Below, in pieces: positions 9,701 to 16,567 of a stretch of DNA of 45,493 nt (within the stretch, counting starts at the first letter, position 1; every line of letters starts with the position of its first letter). The notes under the pieces were generated by a model, which ran no database searches, was not told the DNA's origin, and saw only the letters and a list, made by a program, of their open reading frames with translations. The stretch is taken from assembly GCA_018657845.1 (NCBI GenBank), contig JABHWJ010000017.1:1-45493 (forward strand). The letters run 5' to 3'. Both the position numbers and the translations under genes were made by a program. This stretch comes from Candidatus Woesearchaeota archaeon. Its GTDB lineage: Archaea > Nanobdellota > Nanobdellia > Woesearchaeales > GW2011-AR9.

Positions 9701-9934
9701 GTTCAACAGTTAAGAAAAGAAGCGGGTTTACAGAAACTCGACCGGATAATTCTTTACATAAAATTAGATGAAGATCTTTTAGAGAAAGTAAAAAAACACC
9801 AGAATGAAATTAAAGAAAAAGTAGGTGCAGATAAATTTGAGTTATCTGCAGTCCCTCCAGTAAAAAAACATCCCCATCACAGTAAGAAAAAAATCAAGAA
9901 AGAAGAGATTGAAGTCTGGCTAGATAAAATTTAG
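6788..9934 (+). CDS. ileS: Isoleucyl-tRNA synthetase
   Basis: This class I synthetase charges tRNA-Ile with isoleucine. The 1048-residue protein has the HIGH motif as 'GRLHLGHAWN' near residue 55, the CP1 editing domain with 'TTTPWTIPFNLAV' and 'GSGLVHSAPGCGPED', the catalytic W-x-S-R-Q-R segment ('SVSRQRFWGTPLPIW'), the KMSKS loop ('KMSKSLGN'), a helical anticodon-binding domain and a long archaeal/eukaryotic-type C-terminal extension. Cys pairs ('CSSCETALAKHEC', 'CEKCEKYDVLG', 'CKCGGT') suggest zinc sites. The start follows the TATA box 'attttataaaat' by about 25 bases, so the mRNA is almost leaderless. No Ile-rich leader ORF is seen here, unlike thrS. The 8023-8415 antisense ORF is a shadow. 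Confidence 0.97.
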   Translation: MSMRFPLFNPQEIEPKILRYWNNEKIIEQTRERNKKGKKFYFLDGPPYTSGRLHLGHAWNYALKDTIIRYKRMTGHNVWDRNGFDMHGLPTAHKVMAKHKLETKEDIIKFGLAKFIQECIDFSKEMADLMVKDLQRMGISLKLDDPYMPITPEFIEGEWQFFKKADQQKRLYYGEKVLTWCSSCETALAKHECEYQTVNDNSIFVKFPVKGKKNEFLIIWTTTPWTIPFNLAVMVNPTIDYVRAKVEGETWIVAKVLAGPVIQAVADKKYKIIEEFKGKKLEGLEYTHPWEDEISQHKEIKKEAPNAHTVILTEQYADTSAGSGLVHSAPGCGPEDQEACKPYKIPPFNNLNEKGIFPNNMGKFSGLTAKKDDKKFITALEEANALIATTQVEHEYPHCWRCKHPVIFRITYQWFLKIEDIKEKMLLDNAKTKWVPETANNSFKSWVSNLRDNSVSRQRFWGTPLPIWKCEKCEKYDVLGSREEIKKLAGTVPKNLHMPWIDEVKYDCKCGGTKSRVSDVIDVWVDAGTTAWNCLRNDPKLIKEWFPADLILEAKEQTRLWFSMLSICSQIMYGKNCYNNVYVYGMLTDIKGVKMSKSLGNIISPYELIDKHGVDTLRYYMCQNNAGQDINFSWDECALKQRYLNILWNTHKFLINLANENKVNPFKLDAQLMEDVLDTEEKYIFSRLHHTIKEVKEHFEAYQLDETLVPIENLFLDLSRTYIQMIRDKASSGEKIDKEVCIYTITQVLMETLKIFAPLAPFVTEAIYLNLKEEFKLKEKSIHHHAFPEANKKRINVKLEEKIDVANQIIQSVLNLREKLGYGVRWPLREIVVTSDDKTILKAVEELRDIIKKQTNLKDISVMESLPGVETTVKPDFKKLAPIYKELTTQIITKLSMDSPQTILGHLEKSNSYDFKVSNKKVSITKEHVIIENKVPEKYLEGSFRKGFVYLTKALTSELEGEGFSREIIRNVQQLRKEAGLQKLDRIILYIKLDEDLLEKVKKHQNEIKEKVGADKFELSAVPPVKKHPHHSKKKIKKEEIEVWLDKI

Positions 9935-9944
9935 TTTTTTACTC

Positions 9945-10442
9945 ATGGCGTTTTATATTATCATTCGTGGACCTTTGGGATGTGGAAAATCAACAATAGC
10001 AGAAAGACTTTCTAAAAAATTAAATGCCAAATCTTTTTCTATTGACAAAATTCTCGATAAACACAATCTGCTAACAGAATGGGAAGAAGGATACATTTCT
10101 CAGAAAAGTTTCAAGAAAGCAAATGAAATAATTTCTTCAGAAGCAAGAGAACATTTAGAGAAAGGAATCTCAGTTATCTTTGATGGAAATTTCTATTGGA
10201 AATCACAAATTGAAGATTTGATTAGTAAGTTAAATTTTCCCCACCACGTTTTTACTCTAAAAGTTCCCTTAGAAGTTTGTATTAAAAGAGACCAGCAAAG
10301 GGAAAAACCTCTTGGCGAAGTTGCTACTAAAGAAGTTTATAAAAAATCAACAGAATTTGATTATGGCATTATCATTGATGCATCAAAATCATTAAATGAA
10401 ACAACCCTAGAGATAATTTCCCATTTACCAAAACCCAAATAA
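9945..10442 (+). CDS. Small P-loop kinase (AAA_33-like)
   Basis: A 165-residue nucleotide-binding protein with Walker A 'GPLGCGKST' at residues 9-17, a possible Walker B at 'SVIFDGNF', and an Arg-rich lid segment ('CIKRDQQREKPLGE'). This is the layout of gluconate/shikimate/adenylate-type small-molecule kinases. The phosphate acceptor cannot be told from sequence. The gene begins 10 bases after ileS stops and probably shares its transcript. It has no visible promoter of its own, and the next gene does. Confidence 0.8.
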   Translation: MAFYIIIRGPLGCGKSTIAERLSKKLNAKSFSIDKILDKHNLLTEWEEGYISQKSFKKANEIISSEAREHLEKGISVIFDGNFYWKSQIEDLISKLNFPHHVFTLKVPLEVCIKRDQQREKPLGEVATKEVYKKSTEFDYGIIIDASKSLNETTLEIISHLPKPK

Positions 10443-10509
10443 ATTTACAAATTCTATATCTCTTCATTTATCAGAAACCTTTAAATAACTAAAAAATTTA
10501 GTTCTCAAT

Positions 10510-11043
10510 ATGGCTTCAAATAAGTATCCACCAATTCGTGTACGTTACAATGGTCTTTTTGATTTTGATGGACTTTATGCGGCCATGACCGATTGGGCTA
10601 AGAATTATGGTTATCTCTGGGAGGAAGAATCTTACAAACATAAAGTTCCTTCTCCAAAAGGAGCCGAACAGGAATGGCTTTGGTTTGCTGAAAAAAATGT
10701 AACTGATTACATTCATTACAAACTTATGATTCTTGGCCACATTTGGGATATGACTGAAGTTGAAGTAGAAAAAGAGGGTAAACGAAAGAAACTCACTAAT
10801 GGGAGATTTGAGATTATTATTATTGGAACCCTCACCACAGATTGGCAAAAGAAATGGGGTCAGAATAAATTCTCTCGTTTCTTGGGCAGGATGTATGAAA
10901 AGTATGTGATGGTTAAAGAAATCGAAACTATTTATGGAGACCAACTATGGTACAGAATGTGGAACCTCCAAGCAGTCCTTAAGAAATTCTTTGATATGCA
11001 AACCAAGTGGCATGAATACAAGCGTTACTTGGGAGAGAATTAA
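10510..11043 (+). CDS. Hypothetical protein, member of three-copy local family
   Basis: A 177-residue soluble protein rich in Trp and Tyr, family unknown to me. The genes at 26117 and 26623 encode relatives that share the layout 'Y-x-G-L-F-D', a TP-x-G-like segment ('PSPKGAEQEW'), 'TDY-x-(H/Y)-Y/F-K', an EVEKEG-type strand, and 'TDWQKKWG' matching 'TDRKNRWT' and 'TDYASRWG'. The pattern of alternating strands and two C-terminal helices suggests an alpha/beta domain. A clear TATA box ('cctttaaataac') 24 bases before the ATG gives a leaderless mRNA. A T-rich tract follows the stop. Function unknown. Confidence 0.8.
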   Translation: MASNKYPPIRVRYNGLFDFDGLYAAMTDWAKNYGYLWEEESYKHKVPSPKGAEQEWLWFAEKNVTDYIHYKLMILGHIWDMTEVEVEKEGKRKKLTNGRFEIIIIGTLTTDWQKKWGQNKFSRFLGRMYEKYVMVKEIETIYGDQLWYRMWNLQAVLKKFFDMQTKWHEYKRYLGEN

Positions 11044-11067
11044 TTTTTACTTCTTCTTTTTACAAAA

Positions 11068-11080
11068 CTTTTAAATAAAA
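11068..11080 (+). promoter_or_regulatory. Promoter of the thrS leader transcript
   Basis: 'cttttaaataaaa' matches the local TATA style. Its centre lies about 26 bases before the ATG of the Thr-rich leader ORF at 11100, so transcription should begin at or next to that ATG. Confidence 0.65.
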
Positions 11081-11099
11081 TCTCTTCTTCTAAACAACT

Positions 11100-11159
11100 A
11101 TGGCTCTTACCAAACAAAGTGTTGGTACCACAACAACTACAACAGTTACAACAGCGTAA
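11100..11159 (+). CDS. Thr-rich leader peptide upstream of thrS
   Basis: A 19-codon ORF (MALTKQSVGTTTTTTVTTA) with nine threonine codons (acc, acc, aca, aca, act, aca, aca, aca, aca), six of them consecutive. It begins at the predicted transcription start of a good archaeal promoter and lies upstream of the gene for threonyl-tRNA synthetase. This is the arrangement of bacterial attenuator peptides such as thrL: a ribosome short of Thr-tRNA would pause in the run. The stop codon TAA forms the foot of a long hairpin (11157-11220). The ORF is too short for the ORF track. That it is a regulatory leader is inference, but the match between codon content and downstream gene is unlikely to be chance. 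Confidence 0.75.
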   Translation: MALTKQSVGTTTTTTVTTA

Positions 11160-11220
11160 GCTGTCTGGTTGTTCAGGGCTATTTCTTCTCAAAATTGGTT
11201 CTGAACAGAGAGATAGATTA
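11157..11220 (+). promoter_or_regulatory. Leader hairpin with alternative pairing, thrS locus
   Basis: The arms are 11157-11176 (taagctgtctggttgttcag) and 11201-11220 (ctgaacagagagatagatta). They pair along 20 positions with three mismatches and some G-U pairs, around a 24-nt loop. The left arm can pair instead with the leader ORF: 'acagc-gtaa-gctgt' is a 5-bp stem with a GNRA-type loop spanning the stop codon, and 'aacaacta' in the Thr run complements 'tggttgtt'. These exclusive pairings are the signature of ribosome-position sensing. No T run follows the right arm. The loop holds a U-rich 'atttcttct', so the output could be termination in the loop, mRNA processing or translation. Confidence 0.6.
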
Positions 11221-11266
11221 TAAGATAAATGATAAAAATACCAAAATCAATTTAAAGAAAGAAAAA

Positions 11267-11563
11267 ATGACTATTAAAATGGAAAAGCTTTGGTTCATGA
11301 AAATAAAAGACAAAATAGAAATTAGTGACAATCGTTTTTGTCCACCTCATCATTTGCCCCACAAATTACCTTGGGGTGAAAAAGTGACTACAGAACATTG
11401 TCACATTCATAACACCCGGTGGAGAATGTTACATCACTCTCCTTTTTGTCGTTATTTAAAGTGTCCCAATTATCCATTTATGATAAAAAAATATAAAGAA
11501 TTCAAACAGAGAGGTTCACCAGAACGAGTTTCAGGTGCTTCTCGTTTACTCGGAGGTAAATAA
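11267..11563 (+). CDS. Small Cys/His-rich putative zinc protein
   Basis: A 98-residue protein from ATG 11267. The ORF track begins at a TTG inside the hairpin loop and adds a low-complexity Lys/Asn N-terminus, which I think is not translated. The core carries many potential metal ligands: 'CPPHHLPHKLPWG', 'EHCHIHNTRW' and 'HHSPFCRYLKCPNYPF'. This suggests one or two zinc sites; I know no matching family. It ends three bases before thrS, and its last codons contain the thrS ribosome binding site ('ggaggtaaataaaaATG'), so the two are surely co-transcribed and probably coupled. A role in tRNA, ribosome or leader RNA binding is a guess. Confidence 0.65.
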   Translation: MTIKMEKLWFMKIKDKIEISDNRFCPPHHLPHKLPWGEKVTTEHCHIHNTRWRMLHHSPFCRYLKCPNYPFMIKKYKEFKQRGSPERVSGASRLLGGK

Positions 11564-11565
11564 AA

Positions 11566-13275
11566 ATGAAAATACTCGCAATCCATGCAGACTTTATTGA
11601 ATTTGAGGCTAAAAAGAAAGCCTTCAAGGCAGCTCCAGAAGCTGACAAAGAAAGAAAAAGAGTAGAAGAATGCTTAGTCATTTTTTCAGCAGTAGAAAGT
11701 AGGGATGAAAGCAATCTTAAAGAAGTAATTAAAAAATATGTAGAACAAATTAAAGACATTGCTAAACAAGTCAACACCCAAACTGTTGTCCTTTATCCCT
11801 ATGCTCATCTTTCTTCTGCATTATCAAATCCTAAGGCCGCAGAAGAAGTCTTACAAGAAGCCGAAAAGATTCTCAAGAAAGAAAAGTTCAATGTAACTAG
11901 GGCACCGTTTGGTTGGTATAAATCATTTAACATTAGTTGTAAGGGCCATCCATTATCAGAACTCTCTAGAGAGTTTTCTGCAGAAGGAGGAACCATAGAC
12001 AAAGAACTCTCCGAAGATGAAATTAAAAATCTCTTACAACAAATTTCTAGATCAAGATTAGATACTTCTAAACTAAAAGAAAATGATCACCGAATCCTCG
12101 GAAAAGATCTTGACCTCTGGAGCTTCAACGAAGTAGCACCAGGAATGGTCTTCTGGCACAACAAAGGATTAATCATTAAAAATCTATTAACTGATTATTG
12201 GAGGGAAGTTCATAGAAGAAATGGTTACGAAGAAATTTCTACTCCCCAAATCATGGATAAGAAACTCTGGCTCTTATCTGGTCATTGGAATAAGTTTAAA
12301 GAAAACATGTTTATTACCAAATATGAAAAAAGAGACTTCGCTGTAAAACCAATGAATTGTCCAGGAGGGATGTTAGTTTACAAGGCCTCATCCAAATCTT
12401 ACAAAGACCTTCCTTTAAGGACCGGAGAATTAGGTTTAGTACACAGACAAGAACTTTCTGGAACTTTAGCCGGACTATTCCGAGTAATCCAATTCACTCA
12501 AGATGATGCCCATATTTTCTGTACTGAAAAACAACTTGAGCAAGAAGTAGGATACATCATTGATATCATCAAAGAAATGTTTGCTACTTTTAATTTAGAT
12601 TTCCATCACATTGAGCTATCTACTCGTCCAAAGAAAAGAATTGGTAGTGACAAAGTTTGGGACTTCACTGAGAAATCTTTAGAGAATGTTCTCAAGAAAA
12701 AGAAAATAAATTTTAAAGTCAACAAAGGAGATGGTGCTTTCTACGGACCTAAGATTGACTTCCACTTAAAGGATTCTTTAGATCGAACTTGGCAATGTTC
12801 AACTATTCAGCTAGACATGTCTCTTCCAGAGAGATTTGATTTAACTTACGCAGATAGTGATGGTAAGGAAAAAAGACCTGTAATTTTACACAGAGTGATC
12901 TATGGGGCAGTTGAAAGATTCATTGGAATTGTAACTGAACACTTAAATGGAAGATTTCCGCTTTGGTTAAATCCCACCCAAGTAAAGCTTATCACAGTTA
13001 GTGAAAAGAATACTAAGTTTGCTGAAGAAGTTCTTTCCAAAATGAAGACAGTTGGACTAAGAGCAGAATTAGATGACCGTGCAGAATCTATTGGTAAGAA
13101 AGTCAGAGATGGTCAATTACAGAAAGCAAACTACATCGTAACTATTGGCGATAAAGAAGTAGAAAAGAAAACTCTGGCCGTTAGAGACCGATCTGGAAAA
13201 ACCAAATTTGGAGTAAACATAGAAGAATTCATTTCCCAACTCCAAGAAGAGATCGAAAAGAAGGAATTGAAATAA
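11566..13275 (+). CDS. thrS: Threonyl-tRNA synthetase, archaeal type
   Basis: This class II synthetase joins threonine to tRNA-Thr. The 569-residue protein starts with the archaea-specific editing domain related to D-Tyr-tRNA deacylase ('MKILAIHADFIEFEAKKKAF', 'VVLYPYAHLSS', 'PFGWYKSFNISCKGHPLSEL'), which removes mischarged serine. The catalytic core has the zinc ligands in 'MNCPGG', 'DDAHIF' and 'ILHRVIYGA', motif 2 in 'ELSGTLAGLFRVIQFTQDDA', and motif 3 near 'GAVERFIG'. The C-terminal 100 residues are the anticodon-binding domain. It is preceded by a consensus ribosome binding site and lies in a transcript that begins with a Thr-codon leader, implying control by Thr-tRNA supply. A T-rich terminator follows. 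Confidence 0.97.
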   Translation: MKILAIHADFIEFEAKKKAFKAAPEADKERKRVEECLVIFSAVESRDESNLKEVIKKYVEQIKDIAKQVNTQTVVLYPYAHLSSALSNPKAAEEVLQEAEKILKKEKFNVTRAPFGWYKSFNISCKGHPLSELSREFSAEGGTIDKELSEDEIKNLLQQISRSRLDTSKLKENDHRILGKDLDLWSFNEVAPGMVFWHNKGLIIKNLLTDYWREVHRRNGYEEISTPQIMDKKLWLLSGHWNKFKENMFITKYEKRDFAVKPMNCPGGMLVYKASSKSYKDLPLRTGELGLVHRQELSGTLAGLFRVIQFTQDDAHIFCTEKQLEQEVGYIIDIIKEMFATFNLDFHHIELSTRPKKRIGSDKVWDFTEKSLENVLKKKKINFKVNKGDGAFYGPKIDFHLKDSLDRTWQCSTIQLDMSLPERFDLTYADSDGKEKRPVILHRVIYGAVERFIGIVTEHLNGRFPLWLNPTQVKLITVSEKNTKFAEEVLSKMKTVGLRAELDDRAESIGKKVRDGQLQKANYIVTIGDKEVEKKTLAVRDRSGKTKFGVNIEEFISQLQEEIEKKELK

Positions 13276-13276
13276 T

Positions 13277-13318
13277 TCTTTTTTTATTTTTGTTTTCCTT
13301 TTTTCTTATTAAATTTTT
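13277..13318 (+). terminator. T-rich terminator after thrS
   Basis: 'ctttttttatttttgttttc' and 'cttttttcttattaaatttt' follow the stop codon. The polX TATA box ('tttttataaacac', about 13333-13345) comes next. Confidence 0.55.
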
Positions 13319-13376
13319 TATTGTTTCAATAATTTTTATAAACACACAAAATATCCTTCTCTAAAAGAGGCTAATC

Positions 13377-15089
13377 ATGAAAAACCTAGAAATAGTAAGA
13401 ATTCTTAACAACATTGCCGATATTCTTGAACTAAAAAATGTAGAATTTAAACCAATGGCTTATCGGAAAGCTGCCCAAGGAGTAGAATTTCTTTCTGAAG
13501 ACATCGAAGAGGTTTACAAAAGAGGAGAATTACAAGAAATTCCTGGAGTCGGAGAGCACATTGCCAAAAAGATAGAAGAAATCATTAAAACTGGAAAATT
13601 AAAATATTACAACAAACTAAAAAAGGAAGTTAAAATCGATATTGAGGGATTAAAATCAATTCCTGGACTGGGTCCAAAAAAAATCATTCAACTCTACAAA
13701 AAGCTAAAAATAAAAAACCTTAAAGACTTAGAAAAAGCAATCAAAAAGAACAAACTTCAAACCATTTCTGGATTTGGAAAAGAAACAGAAAAACTTCTTC
13801 TCAAAGGAATAATCTTCATCAAATCTCAACCAAAAAGATTACTTTACTCCCATGCCATCCCAATTGTAAAAGAAATAAAAGAAACATTTCAAAAATTTAA
13901 TTTCGTAAAAAGAATCGAAGTTGCCGGTTCCTTTAGAAGGGGGAAAGAAACAGTAGGCGACTTAGATTTCCTCATTCTCTCTAACCAACCAGAGAAAGTG
14001 ATGAAACTCTTCACCTCCCTCCCAGACATTAAACAAATCCTCGCCAAAGGAACCACTCGCGGATCCATCAGATTAAACAATGGCCTCCAAATTGACTTAA
14101 GAATACTCAAAGAAAAAGAGTTTGGCTCTGCCCTATTATATTTCACTGGCAACAAACAACATAACATCGAGTTAAGAAAAATTGCTCTCAGAAAAGGTTA
14201 CACTCTTAGCGAATATGGCCTTTTTAACTTAAAAACAAAAAAACTCATTGCCGGAAAAACAGAAGAAGAGATTTACAAAAAACTCAACCTACAATACATC
14301 CCTCCAGAATTAAGAACCAATCTTGGAGAACTACAAGCAGCCCAAAATAATTCTCTCCCTAAATTAGTAACTGAAAAAGACATTAAAGGAATTTTCCACA
14401 ACCACACTAACTATTCGGATGGTAATTACTCCATTCTAGAAATGGCTCAACAGGCTCAAAAACTTGGTTTCAAATTCATTTCTTTTAATGATCACGTTGG
14501 AGATATAGCCCTTGCTAATCCTTTGGATGAGAAACGTCTCAAGAAATATCTTCAGGACATTGAAAAAACAAAAAAGAAATTAAAAATAACTCTCCTCAAT
14601 GGGATAGAAATTGATATTCTTAAAGATGGCACCCTTTTATTAAAACCGACCCTTCTCAAAAAACTTGATGTAGTAATTGCATCCACCCATATGGCTCTCA
14701 AAATGCCCCAAAAGAAAATGACTGAAAGAATTTGCCATGCCTTAGAAAACTATCCAATAAATATCCTTGCCCACCCTACCACTCGCCTTATCAACGAACG
14801 TCCACCAATAAACGTTAATCTAGAAAAAGTATTTCAAACTGCTAAAAAGAATAACACTTTCCTAGAAATAAATGGTTCTCCTAAAAGAAGAGATCTCAAC
14901 TCTACCCATATCCGAATGGCAAAAAAAATAGGTTGTAAATTTGCCATCTCTACCGATGCCCACACTTTATCTCATATCAAAGATGATTATAACTATGCGC
15001 TACTAGAAGCTAGGCGAGGTGGGTTAGAAACTAAAGATATTATCAACTGCTGGAATCTTTCTAAGATCAAAAAAGAGTTAGAGAAATGA
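13377..15089 (+). CDS. polX: DNA polymerase/3'-5' exonuclease PolX
   Basis: A repair polymerase fused to a PHP nuclease, 570 residues, as in many bacteria and some archaea. The N-terminus has helix-hairpin-helix motifs ('LQEIPGVGEHIAKKIEEI', 'LKSIPGLGPKKI', 'LQTISGFGKET'). The palm follows with 'AGSFRRGKETVGDLDFLIL' giving the first two catalytic Asp and 'LQIDLRIL' the third. The PHP domain, residues about 335-570, keeps its metal ligands in 'HNHTNYSDG', 'FNDHVGD', 'NGIEIDI', 'STHMAL', 'AHPTTR' and 'STDAHT', so exonuclease activity is expected. It probably acts in gap-filling base-excision repair. It has its own promoter and meets the 80-residue minus-strand gene stop to stop with no spacer. 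Confidence 0.95.
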   Translation: MKNLEIVRILNNIADILELKNVEFKPMAYRKAAQGVEFLSEDIEEVYKRGELQEIPGVGEHIAKKIEEIIKTGKLKYYNKLKKEVKIDIEGLKSIPGLGPKKIIQLYKKLKIKNLKDLEKAIKKNKLQTISGFGKETEKLLLKGIIFIKSQPKRLLYSHAIPIVKEIKETFQKFNFVKRIEVAGSFRRGKETVGDLDFLILSNQPEKVMKLFTSLPDIKQILAKGTTRGSIRLNNGLQIDLRILKEKEFGSALLYFTGNKQHNIELRKIALRKGYTLSEYGLFNLKTKKLIAGKTEEEIYKKLNLQYIPPELRTNLGELQAAQNNSLPKLVTEKDIKGIFHNHTNYSDGNYSILEMAQQAQKLGFKFISFNDHVGDIALANPLDEKRLKKYLQDIEKTKKKLKITLLNGIEIDILKDGTLLLKPTLLKKLDVVIASTHMALKMPQKKMTERICHALENYPINILAHPTTRLINERPPINVNLEKVFQTAKKNNTFLEINGSPKRRDLNSTHIRMAKKIGCKFAISTDAHTLSHIKDDYNYALLEARRGGLETKDIINCWNLSKIKKELEK

Positions 15090-15332
15090 TTAAACTGATC
15101 CTTCTGCGAATTCTTTAGCACAATCTTCACAACAGAAACGATAAGATTCTCCACCTATATCTTTAATTACCTTTTTTTCCTTTATTGTGGATCCACACTC
15201 ATCGCACTCAGCCGCATCTTCATCGCCAGAGTATCCTCTCATAAAAGCTTCTTCTTCAGGAGAGATTCCGCCTTCTTCTAGCAACTGTGCTTCTGATGGG
15301 TCTGTTCCTTCTTCAAATACCATACTATTCAT
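15090..15332 (-). CDS. Small acidic zinc-finger protein (TRASH-like)
   Basis: An 80-residue protein. The first 40 residues are acidic and probably flexible ('EEGTDPSEAQLLEEGGISPE'). The C-terminal half is a treble-clef-like zinc domain with 'CDECGSTI' and 'FCCEDCAKEF', close to TRASH/YHS-type metal-binding modules. It may bind metal or act as a small adaptor; no partner is visible. The TATA box 'aaatatttaaaaacc' on the minus strand lies about 30 bases before the start. It converges on polX with no gap. Confidence 0.8.
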   Translation of the reverse strand: MNSMVFEEGTDPSEAQLLEEGGISPEEEAFMRGYSGDEDAAECDECGSTIKEKKVIKDIGGESYRFCCEDCAKEFAEGSV

Positions 15333-15421
15333 TGTAATTCAGATATTTTGCCAATGGTTTTTAAATATTTCCATTATATCCCATATACCCCCATAATTTT
15401 TATCCACTAAGAAATAACAAA

Positions 15422-16564
15422 TTACGAGTAATATAAATTTAAAATAACTCTTTTAATTTTATTTATACTTCGTTCCCAAGAAAAGGAATAAGAAATAGTT
15501 TTTCTAGCATTATGGCCCAATCTCTCACCTAACTCTTCATTTCTCAACAATTTATCCAACTTTAAAGCTAGTAATGAGGGATTAGCTCTTGGAAAAAACA
15601 CCCCATTGTAATCCTTCACAATATAATGTTGCATAAAACCTACTTTTGTTACCACTACTGGCAAACCAGAACTCATCGCTTCTAAAGTAGCCAAAGATGT
15701 GGTTTCTGTTAGACTAGGCATCACAAAAACATCCATTGCCCGGTAATAATCTTCAACATCCCTCGTAAATCCAGTCACTTTACATCGTTTATTATTTTTA
15801 AAATCTTCCACCATTTCTTTAGTACCATCTCCAACCATCAACAGCAAAACATTTTTTTCCCCAATCTTATCAAGGGCCTTCAATAAAACAGAAGCATTCT
15901 TCTCTTTAGAAATCCTTCCCACATAACCAATAACTTTTTTTCTAGGGTCAATCTTCACTTTCTTTTTACTTTCTTCTTTATTTTCAGAAGGATAAAATCT
16001 GTCAATATCTACTCCCAATCTAGCTACTTGTGTTTTTGTTTTTATTCCCTCTTTCCTAATCTTTTCCTCTAAATCATTATATGGAATCATTAACAAATCA
16101 CATTTATTGTAAATCATAATAGAAAATTTCTTAATTAATCCACGAAACATCGTATTCACCAAAGGAGGTAAGAACTGTTCTAATAATTCCCAAGTAAGGG
16201 TATGTAAAAAGAAAATTGTTTTTTTCTTTTGTTTTTTAGCAAAATATGCTGCTAAATAACTAATCAATGCTGGCCCCTGAACAAAAACTATGTCTGTTTC
16301 CTTAATTGATTTTTTTATAATTTTCAGATTACTCCAGGATAATTTCATGGAAGGATAACCAGAAAGTTTAAAGATTTTAGAAACTTTCAAAGCCTCAGTC
16401 TTAATTCCCTTAATTCTTTTACTACTTAAATTAGGAATAAGCAAACTAAGATCAAAATTAATTCTCGCCTTTTTAATAAATTCTTCCATAAATATTAAAG
16501 TACCATCTATCTGAGGATAATAGGTGTCTGCCACCAATAATACTTTAGGTTTAGTTTGATCCAT
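15422..16564 (-). CDS. Glycosyltransferase family 4
   Basis: A 380-residue GT-B glycosyltransferase. The N-terminal domain opens with 'VLLVADTYYPQIDGTLIFME', the usual acceptor-side loop. The C-terminal domain has 'IGYVGRISKEKNASVLLKAL' and the donor-binding E-x7-E motif in 'ETTSLATLEAMSSGLPVV'. It probably transfers a sugar from an activated donor onto a lipid or protein-linked glycan at the membrane. The upstream PIG-L deacetylase ends three bases before its start, so the two form an operon, a pairing also seen in routes where an N-acetylhexosamine is added and then deacetylated. The exact sugar is unknown. Confidence 0.92.
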   Translation of the reverse strand: MDQTKPKVLLVADTYYPQIDGTLIFMEEFIKKARINFDLSLLIPNLSSKRIKGIKTEALKVSKIFKLSGYPSMKLSWSNLKIIKKSIKETDIVFVQGPALISYLAAYFAKKQKKKTIFFLHTLTWELLEQFLPPLVNTMFRGLIKKFSIMIYNKCDLLMIPYNDLEEKIRKEGIKTKTQVARLGVDIDRFYPSENKEESKKKVKIDPRKKVIGYVGRISKEKNASVLLKALDKIGEKNVLLLMVGDGTKEMVEDFKNNKRCKVTGFTRDVEDYYRAMDVFVMPSLTETTSLATLEAMSSGLPVVVTKVGFMQHYIVKDYNGVFFPRANPSLLALKLDKLLRNEELGERLGHNARKTISYSFSWERSINKIKRVILNLYYS

Positions 16565-16567
16565 CTT

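Noticed and set aside
10516-10944. 142-aa minus-strand ORF
   Set aside because: Antisense shadow of the 10510 family gene, whose plus-strand protein has paralogs.
11195-11266. TTG-started N-terminal extension of the Cys/His protein
   Set aside because: Low-complexity Lys/Asn/Ile sequence, starts in the loop of the leader hairpin, no ribosome binding site.
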